The notes under the pieces were generated by a model. It was not told the origin of the DNA. It made no database searches and saw nothing but the letters and a program-made list of their open reading frames with translations. Shown piece by piece: positions 22,725-34,692 of a stretch of 64,000 nt of DNA. Numbering within the stretch: the first letter of the stretch is position 1; each line of letters begins with the position of its first letter. Made by a program: the position numbers and the translations under genes. The stretch covers positions 23,850,001 through 23,914,000 of the forward strand of contig NC_079888.1 in the NCBI RefSeq assembly GCF_029227915.1. Direction: 5' to 3'. The stretch is from Hydractinia symbiolongicarpus. Taxonomy: Eukaryota; Cnidaria; Hydrozoa; Anthoathecata; Hydractiniidae.

Positions 22725-24346
22725 CGTTTAGGAAATGAGTTTACTCCCTGGGTACTTTCTTTGTATACTTTTGACTATACGGGCCGAGTCCAGGATTTAC
22801 GGGAAATCGCAGGTTTTCGTTTGCCGGCGATTACACTTTTTTTATTCAGCGTCTCATCAAAAATGAAAACATTTTTAAAAACTACAAATCTCATGCGTTT
22901 TAGTGGTGAAAAAGTAATTTAAAAAATCATTCGGGAAATGAGTTTACTCCCTGGGTACTTTCTTTGTATACTTTTGACTATACGGGCCAAGCCCGGGATT
23001 TACGGGAAATCGCGGGTTTTCGTTTGCCGGCGATTAAACTTCTTTTATTCAGCGTCTCATCAAAAATGATAACATTTTTAAAAACTACAAGTCTTATGCG
23101 TTTTAGTGGTGAAAAAATAATTTAAAAAATCGTTCTGGAAATGAGTTTACTCCCTGGGTACTTTCTTTGTATACTTTTGACTATACAGGCCGAGTCCGGA
23201 ATTTCCGGGAAATCGCAGGTTTTCGTTTGCCGACGATTAAACTGCTTTTATTCAGTGTCTCATCAAAAATGAAAACATTTTTAAAAACTACAAATCTCAT
23301 GCGTTTTAGTGGTGAAAAAATAATTTAAAAAATCGTTCTGGAAATGAGTTTACTCCCTGGGTACTTTCTTTGTATACATTCGACTATACGGGCCGAGTCT
23401 GGGATTTAGGGAAATCGCAGGTTTTCGTTTGCCGGCGAGTAAACTGCTTTTATTCAGCGTCTCATCAAAAATGAAAATATTTTTGAAAACTACAAGTCTC
23501 ATGCGTTTTAGTGGTGAAAAAATAATTTAAAAAATCGTTCGGGAAATGAGTTTACTCCCTGGGTACTTTCTTTGTATACTTTTGACTATACGGGCCAAGC
23601 CGGGATTTACGGGAAATCGCGGGATTTCGTTTGCCGGCGATTAAACTTCTTTTATTCGGCGTCTCATCAAAAATGAACACATTTTCAAAAACTACAAGTC
23701 TTATGCGTTTTAGTGGTGAAAAAATAATTTAAAATATCGTTCTGGAAATGAGTTTACTCACAGGGTACTTTCTTTGTATACATTCGACTATACGTGCCAA
23801 GCCCGGGATTTTCGGAAAATCGCGGGTTTTCGTTTGCCGGCGATTAAACTGCTTTTATTCAGCGTCTCATGAAAAATGAAAACATTCTTGAAAACTACAA
23901 GTCTCATGCGTTTTAGTGGTGAAATAATAATTTAAAAAATCGTTTGGGAAATGAGTTTACTCCCTGGCTACTTTCTTTGTATACTTTTGACTATATGGGC
24001 CGAGTCCAGGATTTACGGGAAATCGCAGGTTTTCGTTTGCCGGCGATTAAACTTCTTTTATTCAGCGTCTCATCAAAAATGAAAACATTTCTGAAAACTA
24101 CCAGTCTCATGCGTTTTAGTGGTGAAAAAATAATTTAAAAATTCGTTCGGAAAATGAGTTTACTCACTGGGTACTTTCCTTGTATACTTTTGACTATACG
24201 GGCCGAGACCGAGATTTACGGGAAATTGCGGGTTTTCGTTTGCCGGCGATTAAACTTCTTTTATTCAGCGTCTCATCAAAAATGAAAGCATTTTCGAAAA
24301 CTACAAGTCTCATGGGCTTTAGTGATGAAATAATAATTTAAAAAAT
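22725..24346 (+). repeat. HOR copy 2: 8-mer, nearly identical to copy 1
   Basis: This matches the preceding 1622 bp almost base for base. Past the first monomer start, the differences I noticed are a G-to-A change at 22929 (CGTTCGGG to CATTCGGG) and a C-to-T change at 23996 (TATACGGG to TATATGGG). Both are transitions at CpG. It is among the youngest-looking duplications in the window. A partial third copy (T-U-K, then Y) follows from about 25159. Confidence 0.93.
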
Positions 24347-26987
24347 CGTTTAGGAAATGAGTTTACTCCCTGGGTACTTTCTTTGTATACTTTTGACCAT
24401 ACGGGCCGAGTCCAGGATTTACGGGAAATCGCAGGTTTTCGTTTGCCGGCGATTAAACTTCTTTTATTCAGCGTCTCATCAAAAATGAAAACATTTTTAA
24501 AAACTACAAGTCTTATGCGTTTTAGTGGTGAAAAAATAATTTAAAAAATCGTTCGGGAAATGAGTTTACTTCCTGGGTACTTTCTTTGTATACTTCTGAC
24601 TATACGGGCTGAGTCCGGGATTTACGAGAAATCGCAGGTTTTTGTTTGCCGGCGATTAAACTGCTTTTATTCAGCGTCTCATCAAAAATTGAAAACATTC
24701 TTGAAAACTGCGAGTCTCATGCGTTTTAGTGGTGAAATAATAATTTAAAAAATCGTTTGGGAAATGAGTTTACTTCCTGGGTACTTTCTTTGTATACTTT
24801 TGACTATGCGGGCCGAGTCCAGGATTTACGGGAAATCGCAGGTTTTCGTTTGCCGGCGATTAAACTTCTTTTATTCAGCGTCTCATCAAAAATGAAAACA
24901 TTTTTAAAAACTACAAGTCTTATGCGTTTTAGTGGTGAAAAAATGATTTAAAAAATCGTTCTGGAAATCAGTTTACTCCCTGGGTACTTTCTTTGTATAC
25001 TTTTGACTATACGGGCCGAGTCCGGGATTTACGGGAAATCGCAGGTTTTCGTTTGCCGGCGATTAAACTTCTTTTATTCAGCGTCTCATCAAAAATGAAA
25101 ACATTTTTGAAAACTGCAAGTCTCATGCGTTTTAGTGGTGAAAAAATAATTTAAAAAATCGTTCGGGAAATGAGTTTACTCCCTGGGTACTTTCTTTGTA
25201 TACTTTTGACTATACGGGCCGAGTCCAGGATTTACGGGAAATCGCAGGTTTTCGTTTGCCGGCGATTACACTTTTTTTATTCAGCGTCTCATCAAAAATG
25301 AAAACATTTTTAAAAACTACAAATCTCATGCGTTTTAGTGGTGAAAAAGTAATTTAAAAAATCGTTCGGGAAATGAGTTTACTCCCTGGGTACTTTCTTT
25401 GTATACTTTTGACTATACGGGCCAAGCCCGGGATTTACGGGAAATCGCGGGTTTTCGTTTGCCGGCGATTAAACTTCTTTTATTCAGCGTCTCATCAAAA
25501 ATGATAACATTTTTAAAAACTACAAGTCTTATGCGTTTTAGTGGTGAAAAAATAATTTAAAAAATCGTTCTGGAAATGAGTTTACTCCCTGGGTACTTTC
25601 TTTGTATACTTTTGACTATACAGGCCGAGTCCGGAATTTCCGGGAAATCGCAGGTTTTCGTTTGCCGACGATTAAACTGCTTTTATTCAGTGTCTCATCA
25701 AAAATGAAAACATTTTTAAAAACTACAAATCTCATGCGTTTTAGTGGTGAAAAAATAATTTAAAATATCGTTCTGGAAATGAGTTTACTCACAGGGTACT
25801 TTCTTTGTATACATTCGACTATACGTGCCAAGCCCGGGATTTTCGGAAAATCGCGGGTTTTCGTTTGCCGGCGATTAAACTGCTTTTATTCAGCGTCTCA
25901 TGAAAAATGAAAACATTCTTGAAAACTACAAGTCTCATGCGTTTTAGTGGTGAAATAATAATTTAAAAAATTCCTTTGGGAAATGAGTTTACTCCCTGGG
26001 TACTTTCTTTCTATGCTTTTGACTATACGAGCCGAGTGCAGGATTTTCGGGAAATCGCAGGTTTTCGTTTGCCGGCGATTAAACTTCTTTTATTCAGCGT
26101 CTCATCAAAAATGAAAACATTTTTAAAAACTAAAAGTTTCATGGGCTTTAGTGGTGAAATAATAATTTAAAAAATCGTTTGGGAAATGAGTTTACTCCCT
26201 GGCTACTTTCTTTGTATACTTTTGACTATACGGGCCGAGTCCAGGATTTACGGGAAATCGCAGGTTTTCGTTTGCCGGCGATTAAACTTCTTTTATTCAG
26301 CGTCTCATCAAAAATGAAAACATTTTTAAAAACTACAAGTCTCATGGGCTTTAGTGGTGAAATAATAATTTAAAAAATCGTTTGGGAAATGAGTTTACTC
26401 CCTGGGTACTTTCTTTGTATACTTTTGACTATACGGGCCGAGTCCAGGATTTACGGGAAATCGCAGGTTTTCGTTTGCCGGCGATTAAACTTCTTTTATT
26501 CAGCGTGTCATCAAAAATGAAAACATTTTTAAAAACTACAAGTTTCATGGGCTTTAGTGGTGAAATAATAATTTAAAAAATCGTTTGGGAAATGAGTTTA
26601 CTCCCTGGGTACTTTCTTTGTATACTTTTGACTATACGGGCCGAGTCCAGGATTTACGGGAAATCGCAGGTTTTCGTTTGCCGGCGATTAAACTTCTTTT
26701 ATTCAGCGTCTCATCAAAAATGAAAACATTTTTAAAAACTACAAGTCTCATGGGCTTTAGTGGTGAAATAATAATTTAAAAAATCGTTTGGGAAATGAGT
26801 TTACTCCCTGGGTACTTTCTTTGTATACTTTTGACTATACGGGCCGACTCCAGGATTTACGGGAAATCGCAGGTTTTCGTTTGCCGGCGATTAAACTTCT
26901 TTTATTCAGCGTCTCATCAAAAATGAAAACATTTTTAAAAACTACAAGTCTTATGCGTTTTAGTGGTGAAAAAATAATTTAAAAAAT
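24347..26987 (+). repeat. Mixed run T-N-L-P-T-U-K-Y-Z-L-L-L-L (13 monomers)
   Basis: T-N-L-P repeats the end of the 10-mer at 18263-19073, and T-U-K-Y repeats part of the 8-mer. From 25971 a Z monomer (TTCCTTTGGG, CTATGCTTTTG, GAGTGCAGG) leads a run of four almost identical L monomers at 26176, 26379, 26582 and 26785, exactly 203 bp apart. The first of these has the F-like CTGGCTAC. This run is the most homogeneous simple monomeric stretch in the window. Confidence 0.88.
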
Positions 26988-29900
26988 CGTTCTGGAAATG
27001 AGTTTACTCCGTGGGTACTTTCTTTGTATACTTTTGACTATACGGGCCAAGCCGGGATTTACGGGAAATCGCGGGTTTTCGTTTGCCGGCGATTAAACTT
27101 CTTTTATTCAGCGTCTCATCAAAAATGAAAACATTTTTAAAAACTACAAGTCTCATGCGTTTTAGTGGTGAAAAAGTAATTTAAAAAATCGTTCGGGAAA
27201 TGAGTTTACTTCCTGGGTACTTTCTTTGTATACTTTTGACTATACGGGCCAAGCCCGGAATTTACGGGAAATCGCGGTTTTTCGTTTGCCGGCGATTAAA
27301 CTTATTTTATTCAGCGTCTCATCAAAAATGAAAACATTTTTGAAAACTACAACTCTCATGCGTTTTAGTGGTGAAAAAATAATTTAAAAAATCGTTCGGG
27401 AAATGAGTTTACACCCTGGGTACTTTCTTTGTATACTTTTGACTATACTGGACAAGCCGGGATTTACGGGAAATCGCGGGTTTTCGTTTGCCGGCGATTA
27501 AACTTCTTTTATTCTGCGTCTCATCAAAAATGAAAACATTTTTAAAAACTACAAGTCTCATGCGTTTTAGTGGTGAAAAAGTAATTTAAAAAATCGTTCG
27601 GGAAATGAGTTTACTTCCTGGGTACTTTCTTTGTATACTTTTCACTATACGGGCCAAGCCCGGGATTTACGGGAAATCGCGGGTTTTCGTTTGCCGGCGA
27701 TTAAACTTCTTTTATTCAGCTTCTCATCAAAAATGAAAACATTTCTGAAAACTACCAGTCTCATGCGTTTTAGTGGTGAAAAAATAATTTAAAAATTCGT
27801 TCGGAAAATGAGTTTACTCACTGGGTACTTTCTTTGTATACTTTTGACTATACTGGACAAGCCGGGATTTACGGGAAATCGCGGGTTTTCGTTTGCCGGC
27901 GATTAAACTTCTTTTATTCTGCGTCTCATCAAAAATGAAAACATTTTTAAAAACTACAAGTCTCATGCGTTTTAGTGGTGAAAAAGTAATTTAAAAAATC
28001 GTTCGGGAAATGAGTTTACTCCCTGGCTACTTTCTTTGTACACTTTTGACTATACGGGCCGAGTCCAGGATTTACGGGAAATCGCAGGTTTTCGTTTACC
28101 GGCGATTAAACTTCTTTTATTCAGCGTCTCATCAAAAATGAAAACATTTCTGAAAACTACCAGTCTCATGCGTTTTAGTGGTGAAAAAATAATTTAAAAA
28201 TTCGTTCGGAAAATGAGTTTACTCACTGGGTACTTTCCTTGTATACTTTTGACTATACGGGCCGAGACCGAGATTTACGGGAAATTGCGGGTTTTCGTTT
28301 GCCGGCGATTAAACTTCTTTTATTCAGCGTCTCATCAAAAATGAAAGCATTTTCGAAAACTACAAGTCTCATGGGCTTTAGTGATGAAATAATAATTTAA
28401 AAAATCGTTTAGGAAATGAGTTTACTCCCTGGGTACTTTCTTTGTATACTTTTGACCATACGGGCCGAGTCCAGGATTTGCGGGAAATCGCAGGTTTTCG
28501 TTTGCCGGCGATTAAACTTCTTTTATTCAGCGTCTCATCAAAAATGAAAACATTTTTAAAAACTACAAGTCTTATGCGTTTTAGTGGTGAAAAAATAATT
28601 TAAAAAATCGTTCGGGAAATGAGTTTACTCCCTGGGTACTTTCTTTGTATACTTCTGACTATACGGGCTGAGTCCGGGATTTACGAGAAATCGCAGGTTT
28701 TTGTTTGCCGGCGATTAAACTGCTTTTATTCAGCGTCTCATCAAAAATTGAAAACATTCTTGAAAACTGCGAGTCTCATGCGTTTTAGTGGTGAAATAAT
28801 AATTTAAAAAATCGTTTGGGAAATGAGTTTACTCCCTGGGTACTTTCTTTGTATACTTTTGACTATGCGGGCCGAGTCCAGGATTTACGGGAAATCGCAG
28901 GTTTTCGTTTGCCGGCGATTAAACTTCTTTTATTCAGCGTCTCATCAAAAATGAAAACATTTTTAAAAACTACAAGTCTTATGCGTTTTAGTGGTGAAAA
29001 AATGATTTAAAAAATCGTTCTGGAAATCAGTTTACTCCCTGGGTACTTTCTTTGTATACTTTTGACTATACGGGCCGAGTCCGGGATTTACAGGAAATCG
29101 CAGGTTTTCGTTTGCCGGCGATTAAACTTCTTTTATTCAGCGTCTCATCAAAAATGAAAACATTTTTGAAAACTGCAAGTCTCATGCGTTTTAGTGGTGA
29201 AAAAATAATTTAAAAAATCGTTCGGGAAATGAGTTTACTCCCTGGGTACTTTCTTTGTACACTTTTGACTATACGGGCCGAGTCCAGGATTTACGGGAAA
29301 TCGCAGGTTTTCGTTTGCCGGCGATTACACTTCTTTTATTCAGCGTCTCATCAAAAATGAAAACATTTTTAAAAACTACAAATCTCATGCGTTTTAGTGG
29401 TGAAAAAGTAGTTTAAAAAATCGTTCGGGAAATGAGTTTACTCCCTGGGTACTTTCTTTGTATACTTTTGACTATACGGGCCAAGCCCGGGATTTACGGG
29501 AAATCGCGGGTTTTCGTTTGCCGGCGATTAAACTTCTTTTATTCAGTGTCTCATCAAAAATGATAACATTTTTAAAAACTACAAGTCTTATGCGTTTTAG
29601 TGGTGAAAAAATAATTTAAAAAATCGTTCTGGAAATGAGTTTACTCCCTGGGTACTTTCTTTGTATACTTTTGACTATACGGGCCGAGTCCGGAATTTCC
29701 GGGAAATCGCAGGTTTTCGTTTGCCGACGATTAAACTGCTTTTATTCAGTGTCTCATCAAAAATGAAAACATTCTTGAAAACTACAAGTCTCATGCGTTT
29801 TAGTGGTGAAATAATAATTTAAAAAATCGTTTGGGAAATGAGTTTACTCCCTGGGTACTTTGTTTGTATACTTTTGACTATACGGGCCAAGCCCGGGATT

Positions 29901-30433
29901 TACGGGAAATCGCAGGTTTTCGTTTGCCGGCGATTAAACTTCTTTTATTCAGTGTCTCATCAAAAATGAAAACATTTTTAAAAACTACAAGTCTTATGCG
30001 TTTTAGTGGTGAAAAAATAATTTAAAAAATCGTTCTGGAAATGAGTTTACTCCCTGGGTACTTTCTTTGTATACATTCGACTATACGGGCCGAGTCCGGG
30101 ATTTAGGGAAATCGCAGGTTTTCGTTTGCCGGCGAGTAAACTGCTTTTATTCAGCGTCTCATCAAAAATGAAAACATTTTTGAAAACTACAAGTCTCATG
30201 CGTTTTACTGGTGAAAAAATAATTTAAAAAATCGTTCGGGAAATGAGTTTACTCCCTGGGTACTTTCTTTGTATACTTTTGACTATACGGGCCAAGCCGG
30301 GATTTACGGGAAATCGCAGGATTTCGTTTGCCGGCGATTAAACTTCTTTTATTCGGCGTCTCATCAAAAATGAAAACATTTTCAAAAACTACAAGTCTTA
30401 TGCGTTTTAGTGGTGAAAAAATAATTTAAAAAA
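26988..30433 (+). repeat. Mixed run B-C-I-C-S/I-F-S-T-N-L-P-T-U-K-V-W-X (17 monomers)
   Basis: The left part resembles the B-C-I-C section of the 15-mer; the right part (S-T-N-L-P-T-U-K) follows the order seen around 24.1-25.8 kb. The variant TATACTGGACAAGCC with ATTCTGCGTC occurs twice, at about 27445 and 27850, marking a local two-monomer duplication that made the S/I chimera at 27798-27999. Confidence 0.85.
27798..27999 (+). repeat. Chimeric monomer S/I
   Basis: It starts with the S tags GTTCGGAAAATG and CTCACTGGGTAC, then switches to the I variant TATACTGGACAAGCC with ATTCTGCGTC, which otherwise occurs in the I monomer 406 bp upstream. The switch lies in the shared TTTGTATACTTTTGAC stretch. 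Confidence 0.85.
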
Positions 30434-32462
30434 TCGTTCTGGAAATGAGTTTACTCACAGGGTACTTTCTTTGTATACATTCGACTATACGTGCCAAGCC
30501 CGGGATTTTCGGAAAATCGCGGGTTTTCGTTTGCCGGCGATTAAACTGCTTTTATTCAGCGTCTCATGAAAAATGAAAACATTCTTGAAAACTACAAGTC
30601 TCATGCGTTTTAGTGGTGAAATAATAATTTAAAAAATTCCTTTGGGAAATGAGTTTACTCCCTGGGTACTTTCTTTCTATGCTTTTGACTATACGAGCCG
30701 AGTGCAGGATTTTCGGGAAATCGCAGGTTTTTGTTTGCCGGCGATTAAACTTTTTTTATTCAGCGTCTCATCAAAAATGAAAACATTTTTAAAAACTACA
30801 AGTTTCATGGGCTTTAGTGGTGAAATAATAATTTAAAAAATCGTTTGGGAAATGAGTTTACTCCCTGGGTACTTTCTTTGTATACTTTTGACTATACGGG
30901 CCGAGTCCAGGATTTACGGGAAATTGCAGGTTTTCGTTTGCCGGCGATTAAACTTCTTTTATTCAGCGTCTCATCAAAAATGAAAACATTTTTAAAAACT
31001 ACAAGTCTCATGGGCTTTAGTGGTGAAATAATAATTTAAAAAATCGTTTGGGAAATGAGTTTACTCCCTGGGTACTTTCTTTGTATACTTTTGACTATAC
31101 AGGCCGAGTCCAGGATTTACGGGAAATCGCAGGTTTTCGTTTGCCGGCGATTAAACTTCTTTTATTCAGCGTCTCATCAAAAATGAAAACATTTTTAAAA
31201 ACTACAAGTCTTATGCGTTTTAGTGGTGAAAAAATAATTTAAAAAATCGTTCTGGAAATGAGTTTACTCCCTGGGTACTTTCTTTGTATACTTTTGACTA
31301 TACGGGCCGAGTCCAGGATTTACGGGAAATCGCAGGTTTTCGTTTGCCGGCGATTAAACTTCTTTTATTCAGCGTCTCATCAAAAATGAAAACATTTTTA
31401 AAAACTACAAGTCTCATGCGTTTTAGTGGTGAAAAAGTAATTTAAAAAATCGTTCGGGAAATGAGTTTACTCCCTGGGTACTTTCTTTGTATACTTTTGA
31501 CTATACGGGCCGAGTCCGGGATTTACGGGAAATGGCGGATTTTCGTTTGCCGGCGATTAAACTTCTTTTATTCAGCGTCCCATCAAATATGAAAATATTT
31601 TTGAAAACTACAAGTCTCATGCGTTTAGTGGTAAAAAAATGATATAAAAAATCGTTCGGGAAATGAGTTTACTCCCTGGGTACTTTCTTTGTAAACTTTT
31701 GACTATACGGGCCAAGCCCGGGATTTACGGGAAATCGCGGGTTTTCGTTTGCCGGCGATTAAACTGCTTTTATTCAGCGTCTCATCAAAAATGAAAACAT
31801 TTTTAAAAACTACAAGTCTTATGCGTTTTAGTGGTGAAATAATAATTTAAAAAATTGTTCTGGAAATGCGTTTACTCCCTGGGTACTTTCTTTGTATACT
31901 TTTGACTATACGGGCCGAGTCCGAGATTTAGGGAAATCGCAGGTTTTCGTTTGCCGGCGATTAAACTGCCTTTATTCAGCGTCTCATCAAAAATGAAAAC
32001 ATTTTTGAAAACTACAAGTCTCATGCGTTTTAGTGGTGAAAAAATAATTTAAAAAATCGTTCGGGAAATGAGTTTACTCCCTGGGTACTTTCTTTGTAAA
32101 CTTTTGACTATACGGGCCAAGCCCGGGATTTACGGGAAATCGCGGGTTTTCGTTTGCCGGCGATTAAACTGCTTTTATTCAGCGTCTCATCAAAAATGAA
32201 AACATTTTTAAAAACTACAAGTCTTATGCGTTTTAGTGGTGAAATAATAATTTAAAAAATCGTTCTGGAAATGCGTTTACTCCCTGGGTACTTTCTTTGT
32301 ATACTTTTGACTATACGGGCCGAGTCCGGGATTTAGGGAAATCGCAGGTTTTCGTTTGCCGGCGATTAAACTGCTTTTATTCAGCGTCTCATCAAAAATG
32401 AAAACATTTTTGAAAACTACAAGTCTCATGCGTTTTAGTGGTGAAAAAATAATTTAAAAAAT
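30434..32462 (+). repeat. HOR copy 1: 10-mer Y-Z-L-L-L-D-M-A-M-A
   Basis: Ten monomers, 2029 bp, starting at 30434, 30637, 30842, 31045, 31248, 31451, 31653, 31856, 32058 and 32261. It ends with two M-A dimers (TGTAAAC with CCAAGCCCGGG; GGAAATGCG with TTTAGGG). Its D monomer has ATGGCGGATTTT and TGATATAAAA. Confidence 0.92.
31653..32462 (+). repeat. M-A dimer, two copies of 405 bp
   Basis: M starts at 31653 and 32058, A at 31856 and 32261. The two dimers differ at few sites: TGTTCTGG and GTCCGAG in the first A, CGTTCTGG and GTCCGGG in the second. Confidence 0.9.
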
Positions 32463-34692
32463 CGTTCTGGAAATGAGTTTACTCACAGGGTACTTTCTTT
32501 GTATACATTCGACTATACGTGCCAAGCCCGAGATTTTCGGAAAATCGCGGGTTTTCGTTTGCCGGCGATTAAACTGCTTTTATTCAGCGTCTCATGAAAA
32601 ATGAAAACATTCTTGAAAACTACAAGTCTCATGCGTTTTAGTGGTGAAATAATAATTTAAAAAATTCCTTTGGGAAATGAGTTTACTCCCTGGGTACTTT
32701 CTTTCTATGCTTTTGACTATACGAGCCGAGTGCAGGATTTTCGGGAAATCGCAGGTTTTCGTTTGCCGGCGATTAAACTTTTTTTATTCAGCGTCTCATC
32801 AAAAATGAAAACATTTTTAAAAACTACAAGTTTCATGGGCTTTAGTGGTGAAATAATAATTTAAAAAATCGTTTGGGAAATGAGTTTACTCCCTGGGTAC
32901 TTTCTTTGTATACTTTTGACTATACAGGCCGAGTCCAGGATTTACGGGAAATCGCAGGTTTTCGTTTGCCGGCGATTAAACTTCTTTTATTCAGCGTCTC
33001 ATCAAAAATGAAAACATTTTTAAAAACTACAAGTCTTATGCGTTTTAGTGGTGAAAAAATAATTTAAAAAATCGTTCTGGAAATGAGTTTACTCCCTGGG
33101 TACTTTCTTTGTATACTTTTGACTATACGGGCCGAGTCCAGGATTTACGGGAAATCGCAGGTTTTCGTTTGCCGGCGATTAAACTTCTTTTATTCAGCGT
33201 CTCATCAAAAATGAAAACATTTTTAAAAACTACAAGTCTCATGCGTTTTAGTGGTGAAAAAGTAATTTAAAAAATCGTTCGGGAAATGAGTTTACTCCCT
33301 GGGTACTTTCTTTGTATACTTTTGACTATACGGGCCGAGTCCGGGATTTACGGGAAATGGCGGATTTTCGTTTGCCGGCGATTAAACTTCTTTTATTCAG
33401 CGTCCCATCAAATATGAAAATATTTTTGAAAACTACAAGTCTCATGCGTTTAGTGGTAAAAAAATGATATAAAAAATCGTTTAGGAAATGAGTTTACTCC
33501 CTGGGTACTTTCTTTGTAAACTTTTGACTATACGGGCCAAGCCCGGGATTTACGGGAAATCGCGGGTTTTCGTTTGCCGGCGATTAAACTGCTTTTATTC
33601 AGCGTCTCATCAAAAATGAAAACATTTTTAAAAACTACAAGTCTTATGCGTTTTAGTGGTGAAATAATAATTTGAAAAATTGTTCTGGAAATGCGTTTAC
33701 TCCCTGGGTACTTTCTTTGTATACTTTTGACTATACGGGCCGAGTCCGAGATTTAGGGAAATCGCAGGTTTTCGTTTGCCGGCGATTAAACTGCCTTTAT
33801 TCAGCGTCTCATCAAAAATGAAAACATTTTTGAAAACTACAAGTCTCATGCGTTTTAGTTGTGAAAAAATAATTTAAAAAATCGTTCGGGAAATGAGTTT
33901 ACTCCCTGGGTACTTTCTTTGTAAACTTTTGACTATACGGGCCAAGCCCGGGATTTACGGGAAATCGCGGGTTTTCGTTTGCCGGCGATTAAACTGCTTT
34001 TATTCAGCGTCTCATCAAAAATGAAAACATTTTTAAAAACTACAAGTCTTATGCGTTTTAGTGGTGAAGTAATAATTTAAAAAATCGTTCTGGAAATGCG
34101 TTTACTCCCTGGGTACTTTCTTTGTATACTTTTGACTATACGGGCCGAGTTCGGGATTTAGGGAAATCGCAGGTTTTCGTTTGCCGGCGATTAAACTGCT
34201 TTTATTCAGCGTCTCATCAAAAATGAAAACATTTTTGAAAACTACAAGTCTCATGCGTTTTAGTGGTGAAAAAATAATTTAAAAAATCGTTCGGGAAATG
34301 AGTTTACTCCGTGGGTACTTTCTTTGTAAACTTTTGACTATACGGGCCAAGCCCGGGATTTACGGGAAATCGCGGGTTTTCGTTTGCCGGCGATTAAACT
34401 GCTTTTATTCAGCGTCTCATCAAAAATGAAAACATTTTTAAAAACTACAAGTCTTATGCGTTTTAGTGGTGAAGTAATAATTTAAAAAATCGTTCTGGAA
34501 ATGCGTTTACTCCCTGGGTACTTTCTTTGTATACTTTTGACTATACGGGCCGAGTCCGGGATTTAGGGAAATCGCAGGTTTTCGTTTGCCGGCGATTAAA
34601 CTGCTTTTATTCAGCGTCTCATCAAAAATGAAAACATTTTTGAAAACTACAAGTCTCATGCGTTTTAGTGGTGAAAAAATAATTTAAAAAAT
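32463..34692 (+). repeat. HOR copy 2: 11-mer Y-Z-L-L-D-M-A-M-A-M-A
   Basis: Eleven monomers, 2230 bp. Compared with copy 1 it has one L fewer and one extra M-A dimer. Shared marks include GAGTGCAGG in Z, TACAGGCCGAG in L, ATGGCGGATTTT with TGATATAAAA in D, and the TGTTCTGG/GTCCGAG variant in the first A. Length change by whole monomers and whole dimers is visible directly by comparing the two copies. Confidence 0.92.
33478..34692 (+). repeat. M-A dimer, three copies of 405 bp
   Basis: Dimers start at 33478, 33883 and 34288 and are each 405 bp. The second and third A monomers are preceded by a shared GAAGTAATAATTT variant (near 34067 and 34472), so these last two dimers are the more recent pair. 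Confidence 0.92.
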
